Of a stretch of DNA of 64,000 nucleotides, positions 8,532 through 16,256 are shown piece by piece. Location of the stretch: assembly GCF_042662225.1 (NCBI RefSeq), contig NZ_JBHSYQ010000015.1, forward strand, positions 487,757 through 551,756, read 5' to 3'. Position 1 is the stretch's first letter. The number at the start of each line of letters is the position of its first letter. The position numbers were made by a program, and so were the translations under genes. The notes beneath the pieces were generated by a model. The model made no database searches. It had not been told where the DNA came from and was given only the letters and a program-made list of their open reading frames with translations. Source of the DNA: Nibribacter roseus. Lineage in GTDB: Bacteria > Bacteroidota > Bacteroidia > Cytophagales > Hymenobacteraceae.

Positions 8532-8570
8532 AAAGCCCTGCAAATATTTATTTGCAGGGCTTTATGCTTT
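8532..8570 (+). terminator. Terminator after tRNA-Ser
   Basis: A perfect 14-bp stem (8532-8545 with 8550-8563), loop ATTT, with a T-rich tail. Confidence 0.75.
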
Positions 8571-8673
8571 TTATGTCTATAGAGACTAAAACTGACATGG
8601 GTGGTAGTCTCTATTTGGCGGATAGCTAGTGTAAATTTGAATAATTAACTAAGAAAGTAGATATTATTAACTG

Positions 8674-9096
8674 TTACTTTCTGCTGTAGCTGACTTTGAT
8701 TCCTTTCAGAGCTTTGGCTATGTCTTCAAACTCGGTCCAAGCTCCTTCACAGTCTTTGTTGCCGAATTCTACAGGGCTAGCAGGGGTAGTGTCATTTTCT
8801 TTCGCAAAAGAACCGGATATATTGATTTGGGTCCAGTCCATTTTTTTGATGGATACCAAAATTGCTGTGGCACCAAAGTTATTTTGCTTCGGCTCTGTAG
8901 ATAGCGTGCCTGCCTCTTCATTTAGCTCTTTTATTGTGTAACCTTGTTTTTCAAGAAGACTTTTGATGTGCGATAGAGCTATAGAAGCTGGCACATTAGA
9001 AGTAACTGTAATGATGTTGTCTTTATTGATGGGGGAGTTGCCTGCTGCCAAGGTAAATAAGGGCAGTAGTAATAGAAAAGTAAAAAGTTTTTTCAT
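8674..9096 (-). CDS. Secreted hypothetical protein
   Basis: A 140-residue protein that begins MKKLFTFLLLLPLFTLAAG, a clear Sec signal peptide with probable cleavage after Ala-Ala-Gly, so it is periplasmic or exported. The mature part, about 120 residues, carries no motif I recognise; SNVPASIALSHIKSLLEKQGYTIKELNEEAGTL suggests an alpha/beta fold of the kind seen in small periplasmic domains. It stands alone, next to a 722-base gap. Function unknown. Confidence 0.7.
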   Translation of the reverse strand: MKKLFTFLLLLPLFTLAAGNSPINKDNIITVTSNVPASIALSHIKSLLEKQGYTIKELNEEAGTLSTEPKQNNFGATAILVSIKKMDWTQINISGSFAKENDTTPASPVEFGNKDCEGAWTEFEDIAKALKGIKVSYSRK

Positions 9097-9818
9097 TGTA
9101 ATTGAATGGTGGGTACAGGATTTTCAGGTGGAGTCAGAGGAAAAGCACTCAATCTATTGACTGAACATTGAGTGAACGGGGGAGGGGCATATCTACTTTG
9201 TTATTGTCTTATTTGAAGCTAATTTAAGATTTATTTTAGATATAACATTAACTGGGAACAAAAAAAGCCTGCCGGTGACAAGCCGGCAGGCAACAGACAA
9301 ACAACAAAAAAACTAAAATATTTAATTAGACCGTGTTAGGAAGCACGGAAGATTTTAAATTCTAATATTTTATACTTGAATAAGCAGTTTAAAAATTCCA
9401 CTTATCACTGCGAATAAGGGAATATCTACGTAAATACCTTTAGGTATAAATCCCGATTAAAACACAATAGGTGAATTTGTATAGCTGAATAATAGCTTCA
9501 CTACTGGAAGTTGAATTTTGAAGACAACTTATCCTCCTTGTAAGCTTGATCTTTTCACTTTCTCCATCCTGTTGTAAACAAAATGTAGGTCAGAACTCAC
9601 AATACACTCCAGTAGGTTTATTTCTTAACAACTACAATGGAACAAATTTACAATAACAGCAGAGGGTGAGCCAGGAAACATCGATATTAAACGTAACTAA
9701 AACTTTTAAAATATATAATTTAAATATTATTATATAAACTTTGCAATATAGCTCACTTTTAAAGGATGAGGTTTGCCTTTATTATAATAATACGTGATTA
9801 AGTAAGCTTATGTAACAT
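9097..9818. other. Gene-poor gap with an orphan minus-strand terminator
   Basis: These 722 bases are AT-rich and hold no convincing reading frame. On the minus strand there is an exact -7 box TAAATTTG (9643-9650), small hairpins, and a strong terminator at 9267-9291, which together could delimit an untranslated RNA of about 370 bases. Confidence 0.4.
9261..9291 (-). terminator. Minus-strand rho-independent terminator
   Basis: GCCTGCCGG (9267-9275) pairs perfectly with CCGGCAGGC (9283-9291); on the minus strand it is followed by a run of seven T. The nearest upstream minus-strand gene ends more than 500 bases away at 9819. Confidence 0.75.
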
Positions 9819-10883
9819 TTATATCCTTTTGTTGGAGGTAATTTTATTTCCGATGGCTTGCATACTTAATATACTGAACACAAGAAACACGGCTGGAAAA
9901 AGAAATAACCACCAAGCATCAAAAGAAAATCTGGAGGTTGCCAATAATTTACCCCATGAGGGTGTCTCGGCAGGAAGTCCCACTCCTAAAAAAGCCAATG
10001 TTGAACCAATTCCTAAAAGGCCTGAGGCGCTAAAGCAAAAGTTAATGAGTACTGGCCCTTTAATTGAGGGGAAGATATAGGACCATATAACTTTTTTTGT
10101 CGGAACCCCTAGAACATGAGCAGAGTCAACATATAGAAAGCCTTTCGTTGTCAAGACTTTTGATCTAGTAATTCTACAAGGTAAAACCCAGTACGAAAGA
10201 GAAATCCAAACCATCATGATAGCAATGGAATTTGGTGCCAGTGTACTAAGTAACAACAAGAGCAAGAGCTTAGGCAATGTAGACCATAATTCTATTGATT
10301 TTTTAACAAAAAAATCAATTGGAACAGAGACGGTTCTTTTTCTGAACCGACCAAAGAACCGTTTCAAAGTCCAAGTTAGTGTAAAATAAAATGCAACTAA
10401 GATGCTCAATACAGTGATTGATACTAAAGATGGCAGTTGAGAATTTGGTATTACTACCCATTTGATATAAGGAGCAAAAAGTACAGCAAGGGCTAATACT
10501 ATCACCAATGAAAGAAATGAATAAACTTTTACTTTAAGCCCATTGTCTCCCCAGTAAGCTGCCATAGCCCCTAAAATACACCCAATTGAAGTGGCAAAGA
10601 ATAGCGGAGGAAAGGTGAGAAACCACGCGGTATGACAAGAATGCAACAAATAATAGAACAGGTCTCTGCCTAGATGATCAGTACCCAAAAAATGATTTTG
10701 TGCCTGAAAGGGTGGCATGTAGGCATCCGATGGGTTTAGCACTAAGTGCAAGTCAGCCTGTGGCAACAGTGGATAAAATAATGCTACACTTGTGAAAAGT
10801 AGTAGCCATGCCACGGCAAGGGAATCTATAATACCTAAACGCCTTCTCCTTTTAGCAGATTTTTTATAGCTCATCACTTTCAT
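9819..10883 (-). CDS. Peptide-type ABC transporter permease (DppC-like)
   Basis: Second inner-membrane permease of a dipeptide/oligopeptide/nickel-type ABC importer. LGTDHLGRDLFYYLLHS is the N-terminal signature of the DppC/OppC half, and SAHVLGVPTKKVIWSYIFPS is the EAA loop that contacts the ATPase. About six membrane segments are visible. The ATG overlaps the stop of the upstream permease (10880-10883, ATGA), so the two are translationally coupled. At 354 residues it is somewhat long, because of an extra hydrophobic and basic stretch between the first and second core segments. No ATPase gene follows. Confidence 0.85.
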   Translation of the reverse strand: MKVMSYKKSAKRRRRLGIIDSLAVAWLLLFTSVALFYPLLPQADLHLVLNPSDAYMPPFQAQNHFLGTDHLGRDLFYYLLHSCHTAWFLTFPPLFFATSIGCILGAMAAYWGDNGLKVKVYSFLSLVIVLALAVLFAPYIKWVVIPNSQLPSLVSITVLSILVAFYFTLTWTLKRFFGRFRKRTVSVPIDFFVKKSIELWSTLPKLLLLLLLSTLAPNSIAIMMVWISLSYWVLPCRITRSKVLTTKGFLYVDSAHVLGVPTKKVIWSYIFPSIKGPVLINFCFSASGLLGIGSTLAFLGVGLPAETPSWGKLLATSRFSFDAWWLFLFPAVFLVFSILSMQAIGNKITSNKRI

Positions 10884-12232
10884 GAAAGCCTGATTCTAGG
10901 GTCTACAAAAGCGAGAAGAAGATCAGTGATCCATACTACCACAATTCTGAACAACAATAAAAATAAAGTGGAAGCAATAAGTACCGGATAATCTGAAGAT
11001 AAAATAGAACGAGTCAGAAGAGAGCCTACTCCAGGCAACGAAAATGTGACTTCTACTACCAGCACTCCAGCTATCAACCCTATTACCGCTTCACTAAGAA
11101 TAGTTAAAGATGGGCCAAAAGAATTAGGGAGTGCGTGCTTCCTAAGGCTATTGTTAATGCTTAGCCCCTTAGCTCTTGCAGTGCGCATATACATGCTATC
11201 AGCTTCATGGTTAAGACCTTGATAAAACTGCAAACATAGATAAGGCAGCAGCAGGAGAACAACACTAATAGTAGATAGCAGAAAGGAGCTTTGGAATAAT
11301 ATAGAAAAGGTACCTTCTGATGGAATATCGTTACCTGAAAGGGTGCCCCCAAAAAGTAAGTAAAGAAACAACAGACCCAACACCAGCAGGAAAACGGGAA
11401 TACTGTCTAAGAGGTACAAGGTTTGCCTGACAGCAATGCAGAAGGGCTTATTTTGTGACTCCGCCAGCCAAAGGCCTAATGAGTAAGCTATGGCAGAGGC
11501 TATAAGTAAAGCAATAGCACCTAAAATGGCTGAATTCTTCAATGCTTCACTTAGCTTATCTAAAACAGGTTCATAATCAGAGTTAGAAACTCCTAGATTG
11601 CCAGAAAGAATGTTTTGAAGCCAAAGGTGATACTGAGAGTTGGTGCCGTGCCATTCTAGGCTAGGTAAAAAGAAATACCAGGGTGAAGAAGACAAAGTCA
11701 GGTGTTGCCACTCCTTTGTAAGCTGTAAACGTTGTTTTCGATCTATTTTTTTTAAAACGGCTTCAAACTGCGCGACATTTAACTGTCTTTCAGTTGGAGA
11801 GTTACTGTTAGACCATTTGATTAGGCTCTTTAAAGCCGTTGATTGGTCAGCTAGATCAGCATTAGAATATGCTTGTTGCCATTGCCTATAAAAACTTGAA
11901 GTTGTTTCAAGTCCATGCCATAAAACCGATTTGCGGACCCAGGCTTCGTCAACTGATGCTGAGCTAATTTGTCCGGCATTTTTTTCTCCTTTTAACGAAA
12001 AGCTCAGGTAAAACTTTGGCAGATGGAGACCATGTTTTTGCAGGTACGCCTCTTTTATTCTTAAAACTGCTTCTGGAGAAGTATGACTTAAAATGTTGAC
12101 ATCAGGGTCATTCATTCCTTTTGGTGAGGACAAGCCTGGTAAAAATCTGCTTAAAAGAAAAACTATGGAGGCCATTGCCCAAAGGGTAAATACAAGCTGG
12201 ACCAGCTTAAAGCAAAGTTTTCGCCAAAGCAT
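10880..12232 (-). CDS. Peptide-type ABC transporter permease (DppB-like) with large insertion
   Basis: First permease of the same importer. The C-terminal half is a standard BPD_transp_1 domain with the EAA loop YMRTARAKGLSINNSLRKHA and LPGVGSLLTRSI. The N-terminal membrane anchor (VQLVFTLWAMASIVFLLSRFLPG) is separated from that domain by about 150 residues of soluble, charged sequence (roughly 35-195), where usual DppB proteins have a shorter loop. This makes it 450 residues against a usual 310-340. It starts 3 bases after the binding-protein stop. The inserted part is predicted to face the periplasm. Confidence 0.85.
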   Translation of the reverse strand: MLWRKLCFKLVQLVFTLWAMASIVFLLSRFLPGLSSPKGMNDPDVNILSHTSPEAVLRIKEAYLQKHGLHLPKFYLSFSLKGEKNAGQISSASVDEAWVRKSVLWHGLETTSSFYRQWQQAYSNADLADQSTALKSLIKWSNSNSPTERQLNVAQFEAVLKKIDRKQRLQLTKEWQHLTLSSSPWYFFLPSLEWHGTNSQYHLWLQNILSGNLGVSNSDYEPVLDKLSEALKNSAILGAIALLIASAIAYSLGLWLAESQNKPFCIAVRQTLYLLDSIPVFLLVLGLLFLYLLFGGTLSGNDIPSEGTFSILFQSSFLLSTISVVLLLLPYLCLQFYQGLNHEADSMYMRTARAKGLSINNSLRKHALPNSFGPSLTILSEAVIGLIAGVLVVEVTFSLPGVGSLLTRSILSSDYPVLIASTLFLLLFRIVVVWITDLLLAFVDPRIRLS

Positions 12233-12235
12233 TTC

Positions 12236-13960
12236 TTACTCAGTTATTTCAAAAGTTGAAATGTCATAATTTGGTTTCAGGCTTGAAACTACAGGAGATT
12301 TCACGCGTTTGGCTATGGCCATTTTATTTTGAAGGAAATACAGGAAAACCAGATTGCTTTCTTTCTGCATTTGAGCCTGAAGGTCCTTTAGCAAAATTGC
12401 TTTTTGCTCCTCTTTTTCTACCGTTGCAATTTGCTCCAATATTTTATCGGTCTCAGGTGTACCGAAGTTAGTTACATTTCCTCCAGTTCCCTGTGCACTG
12501 GAGCTATGCAGTATGGATAGTAGGTTATATGAAAAAGGATTACCGGTTAATGTTCTGAAATAAAGATGGTAATTACGGTTTTGCAGTTTTTCGCTGATCT
12601 GGCTACTTTCTAAACTAGTTACTTCAATGGGTATACCCAGAAGCATGGCATTTTGCTGAAGAAGTAAGCTCATGTTTTCAAATTCTGAATTGCCGGCTCT
12701 ATGCATTAAGTTCAGCACGAGCTTCTGCTGTTGGCCATTCTGGTTTCTGGTCCAGCCGCTGTTATCTGCTTTTTTCCAGCCCGCTTGCCTCAGCAAATTC
12801 TTGGCAGCTGTAGTATCAAAAGTTACAGGTTGTAAGCCTTTATTATAATAATCTTTTTCAAGAGGATGCACCAGACCCACTGTAGGAGTGGCGAACCCGC
12901 CCTGCAATGTTGCAATTACTTGAGGAATATTAATTAGATGAGTGATGGCTTGCCGCGTAAGTCTATCTTGCAGCAGTGGGCTGGCCCCGTTCATTCCTAA
13001 AAAAACAATGTCATAAGTGGCTGGAGAGAAAAAGTTGAACTTCTCCTGAAACTTTGGGTCTTGCCGCATTTCCTTAAATGAAACTAATGGTATATTATCC
13101 ATTAGGTCTAGTTGCTGTGCTTTTAAAGCTAAAACAGCGGCGGCATTGTCAGGTATAATTTGGTAGGAAATACGTTCAGGTGCAAAACGTAACTGCTCAG
13201 GAGTAGGGGAGATGTTAGATCCCCACCAGCCCTTTTTTTTCTCTAAAACCACATGCTGACCGGTCTTCCAAGACGCAAGTCTATAAGGTCCGCTTCCTTT
13301 CACGCCAGCGGTATCACGCGCAAAAAAGCTTTGGTTAACGTTTTGGGCTAAATTTTTAAAAGAGGGGCTTTGTGAAAGAGAATCATACTTGCCCCTGATG
13401 GTTTTGTAAGAAATATCGCTAATTAATGAATTTGGATCAAACTGATGAGCTGGCAGTACAAAAAAGTCGCCGGTCAACAGTTTCATCTCAGGTGTGTAAC
13501 CAGAGCAGACCAATGTAAAGTTTAGAAGTGAGTCTTTGGAGTAAACAATGTCCTGTATGAAGTCATACTGTGCCCGCCATCTCTCGTTTTCTAATAATGG
13601 ACTGTGTAAAATCTTCAAAGAAAAAGCAACATCATGGGCGGTAATGGGGGTACCATTGTCCCAACGAGCCTGTGGCCTGATGGCATAAGTAAAGTAGGAG
13701 AGGGAATCTGTGATTCTAACAGATGGTAACTCAGCCGCAAGCAAGGGCTGTATGGCACGATCTTCCAGATTTACAGTGAGCAGGCTTTGGTAAACCAGAT
13801 TTAAGATTTGAAGAGCCGGAGCGTTGCCGTAGGTAAGCGGGTGTAAAGATTCAGGATCTTGAGCCAGTCTTATTCTAACGGTTGAATCAGGGGAAAGCCT
13901 ATTACAAGAAACCTGAAAAAGCAAAAGCAATCCAAGGCTCAACAAAGAAAGTTTTTTCAT
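12236..13960 (-). CDS. ABC transporter substrate-binding lipoprotein (SBP_bac_5)
   Basis: Peptide-binding protein of the importer. The ATG at 13960 gives MKKLSLLSLGLLLLFQVSCN, a lipoprotein signal with lipobox FQVSC; upstream reading to 14053 is not needed. The family 5 solute-binding fold follows: DPESLHPLTYGNAPALQILN near the start, RWDNGTPITAHDVAFSLKIL, and SGPYRLASWKTGQHVVLEKK. Length of 574 residues is normal. First gene of a three-gene minus-strand operon with both permeases. Substrate is likely a peptide, by family only. Confidence 0.9.
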   Translation of the reverse strand: MKKLSLLSLGLLLLFQVSCNRLSPDSTVRIRLAQDPESLHPLTYGNAPALQILNLVYQSLLTVNLEDRAIQPLLAAELPSVRITDSLSYFTYAIRPQARWDNGTPITAHDVAFSLKILHSPLLENERWRAQYDFIQDIVYSKDSLLNFTLVCSGYTPEMKLLTGDFFVLPAHQFDPNSLISDISYKTIRGKYDSLSQSPSFKNLAQNVNQSFFARDTAGVKGSGPYRLASWKTGQHVVLEKKKGWWGSNISPTPEQLRFAPERISYQIIPDNAAAVLALKAQQLDLMDNIPLVSFKEMRQDPKFQEKFNFFSPATYDIVFLGMNGASPLLQDRLTRQAITHLINIPQVIATLQGGFATPTVGLVHPLEKDYYNKGLQPVTFDTTAAKNLLRQAGWKKADNSGWTRNQNGQQQKLVLNLMHRAGNSEFENMSLLLQQNAMLLGIPIEVTSLESSQISEKLQNRNYHLYFRTLTGNPFSYNLLSILHSSSAQGTGGNVTNFGTPETDKILEQIATVEKEEQKAILLKDLQAQMQKESNLVFLYFLQNKMAIAKRVKSPVVSSLKPNYDISTFEITE

Positions 13961-14029
13961 AGAATTAAGCGGGTACAAGCAATTGCACTGCCCAATATTA
14001 CAAAACTTGCTTGTATAAGCCTTGGATTG

Positions 14030-14037
14030 CAAAGATA
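14030..14037 (-). promoter_or_regulatory. -7 box for the ABC operon
   Basis: Minus strand reads TATCTTTG, an exact TAnnTTTG match, about 70 bases before the binding-protein ATG. An upstream TTG is present but closer than usual. Confidence 0.45.
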
Positions 14038-14126
14038 AAAGTAGTGAAGCCAAGGTGGGGGCTCCTTAGCGTACCACTGTATTTCTTGAAACCAGTAGTA
14101 GAATGTGCTACCTTATACTTTAGACT

Positions 14127-14348
14127 CTAGTCTCTGGTATCCCAGTTGCCTGTTCCACCATAACCAGCGTCTCCTGATCCAGTTCCTGTACCGTCTCCTG
14201 TTGTTCCGTCGCCAGTGGCTGTTCCTCCAGTGGTGGTGTCAGTAGAAGTTGTTGTAGAGCTAAGGGTGGCATTGCTCGTGTTAGTATTAGTAGAGTTGCT
14301 GTTAACTATACCTAACTGCAATAATAGGGCTATGATGATTTCTACCAT
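14127..14348 (-). CDS. Small Thr/Gly-rich protein of unknown function
   Basis: A 73-residue frame. The first 15 residues (MVEIIIALLLQLGIV) are strongly hydrophobic. The rest is low complexity: Asn/Thr/Ser-rich to about residue 38, then Thr/Gly/Asp repeats and a tail ending YGGTGNWDTRD. There are no Cys or Lys residues. The shape suits a membrane-anchored or exported small peptide. It lies 166 bases upstream of the peptide ABC operon on the same strand. Whether it is translated cannot be proved from sequence; simple-sequence codons could make a chance frame. Confidence 0.45.
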   Translation of the reverse strand: MVEIIIALLLQLGIVNSNSTNTNTSNATLSSTTTSTDTTTGGTATGDGTTGDGTGTGSGDAGYGGTGNWDTRD

Positions 14349-14649
14349 GACTTTGTTTTTTTATTGTTTATACAAAAATGAATTAAATTTAAAAGCGTGG
14401 AAAGGAAATATAATAGCCATTCATCACTATGATTATAGTAATGAATTCTATAAATATTTAAATACTATAAAGCTATTCATGATGTCTTATGTATTAATAC
14501 TTAACAAAAAAAGGTTGCGTGCCAGCTAATTAGTAACAGAAAGTTTGATAATATAATGAATGTTTACTTTATTGCTTGAACCAAGTTGTCTCTCTCTCGT
14601 CATACTACTTTCTGTTATAGAAGTTTAAGAATAAGAAGCTAAATTCAAA
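14349..14649. other. AT-rich gap
   Basis: About 300 very AT-rich bases between the divergent small peptide gene and the helical-repeat gene. It should hold both promoters; I see no clear paired -33/-7 set and no hairpin of note. Confidence 0.4.
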
Positions 14650-16137
14650 GTGGAAGAGTTAAAAAAGCTAGTACAGATTATAAATAAGAAAGGAACTGCT
14701 GAATCTCCTTTGTTGGATTTGAGCAAAAAAAGTCAAAGCAAGGAATGGCTGCTCTATAATGGTTTAGCGCAAGGCAGTATTACTTCCGAAAAAGATGCTT
14801 TGGAGATATTGTACAGCGGATCTTCCTCCGGGGGCTTTAAAATGGTGAAGTCACGGTTGAGAAAGAAGCTGTTAAATCAACTGTATTTTCTAGACTTTTC
14901 TAGTCCGGGCAACAATCTTTCACATTCAGTGGAGCATGCTTGTATTGCTAAAATTTATCAGGCAAGGGTGTTGCTGAATTTAGGGGCTTATGATTTAGCT
15001 GAACCTGTATTGAAAGAAGTAATCAGCCTTGGCAAACAGATTAGCTTCTATGATGTGGTGCTCTTCTCTTTAAAAACCTTGTTGCTTGTATACACGAACT
15101 TGGGAGAAAAGAACCTTTTCTATAAAACCCAGCAGAAGATACAGGAGTTTCAAGAGTTATTTGCCGCTGACCATGAAGTGGAGCAGTTGTATTTAGAGTC
15201 TAAAGTGCAGTTGGGGCAAAGCGTGAAAGCCAGAAAACAATATTTGGCAAATGTTGACGATGTTCTAGAAAGAATGGAACAGCTGTGGCGTAAAGCGCAG
15301 TCATTCAACTCTTTTAGGTATTATTATCAGCTCTCAATTTGGGCTCAGGAGCTTAAAGGGAACTTTGAACAAATAATAGAACTAACTGAAAACTCTGAGA
15401 GACTGTTAAAAGAATACAGCATCAACTCTGAGTTCTTTGACCATAGATACAATAAGTACATACAAGTTTATGCCCATTTAAGAGCCAAAAAATTAGAAGA
15501 GGGTCTTAAGCTGGCGAGTATAAACGAAACAGCATTCAACCCTACCAGCAATAACTGGTTTGCCTATATGGAGAACTACTATCTGCTGGCTATGCATGCC
15601 AAAGAATATCTTGTGGCGCACACGGTGCTTCAGAAGATTTTTGGAAACACCTTTTTCAATAAGATCAATAAGCTGGCGCAGGAAAGGTGGCATCTGTTTT
15701 ACGCTTATTTACATTTTGTCTCTCCTCAGGAAGGACAGACCTTTAAATTCAATTACCTGCTTAGAAACCTTCCAAGCTATAGCAATGACAAAGAAGGGTA
15801 CAACGTAGCAATATTAATTTTACAGGTAATGTACTACCTGTACAGCGGAGACACGGAGTCTTTGATTTACCGGATGGAGGCTCTTAAGAAATATGCGCAC
15901 AAGCATTTCAAAGATAGCTTTAGTGAGCGTAGCCGCACATTTTTCAAGCTTTTGGCGCTTATGGTGCAAAATGACTTTCAGCCTATGGTCATGCAAAGGA
16001 AAGGGCAATACCTATTTCAAAAGTTACAGCGTATTTCACCGCCCGGTGATGCCTATGCTGAAATTGAAATCATACCCTATGAGCATCTTTGGGAATTGAT
16101 TATCCAAAGGCTAAAGGAGAAAAAGCTTAATGTGTAG
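14650..16137 (+). CDS. Helical-repeat (TPR-like) protein of unknown function
   Basis: A 495-residue soluble protein with GTG start at 14650, beginning with EELKKLVQIINKKG. It is almost all amphipathic helix, with TPR-like pairs such as LLNLGAYDLAEPVLKEVISLG and ENYYLLAMHAKEYLVAHTVLQKIF. There is no signal peptide and no enzymatic motif. I recall similar lone proteins in Cytophagales, but their role is not known to me. A scaffold or regulatory role is a guess. It converges on the TonB receptor gene through a large palindrome at 16173-16236. Confidence 0.75.
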   Translation: MEELKKLVQIINKKGTAESPLLDLSKKSQSKEWLLYNGLAQGSITSEKDALEILYSGSSSGGFKMVKSRLRKKLLNQLYFLDFSSPGNNLSHSVEHACIAKIYQARVLLNLGAYDLAEPVLKEVISLGKQISFYDVVLFSLKTLLLVYTNLGEKNLFYKTQQKIQEFQELFAADHEVEQLYLESKVQLGQSVKARKQYLANVDDVLERMEQLWRKAQSFNSFRYYYQLSIWAQELKGNFEQIIELTENSERLLKEYSINSEFFDHRYNKYIQVYAHLRAKKLEEGLKLASINETAFNPTSNNWFAYMENYYLLAMHAKEYLVAHTVLQKIFGNTFFNKINKLAQERWHLFYAYLHFVSPQEGQTFKFNYLLRNLPSYSNDKEGYNVAILILQVMYYLYSGDTESLIYRMEALKKYAHKHFKDSFSERSRTFFKLLALMVQNDFQPMVMQRKGQYLFQKLQRISPPGDAYAEIEIIPYEHLWELIIQRLKEKKLNV

Positions 16138-16172
16138 CTAACGAGAAAGCTGGTAGATAATAGATGCGTTTA

Positions 16173-16236
16173 AAATATGCTGAGGCGTTTTGGGTCTGTT
16201 TTCGAAAAATTAGACCCAAAACGCCTCAGCATATTT
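16173..16236. repeat. Interspersed palindrome, copy 4, with perfect 25-bp arms (bidirectional terminator)
   Basis: Bases 16173-16197 are the exact reverse complement of 16212-16236. The 14-base loop holds TTTTCGAAAA, itself a palindrome. It lies between convergent stops at 16137 and 16257. Confidence 0.85.
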
Positions 16237-16256
16237 ATTCTTAAACTCTATATTTC

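Noticed and set aside
9267..9650. tmRNA or RNase P RNA
   Set aside because: The tmRNA ends and tag frame, and the conserved RNase P core, are absent.
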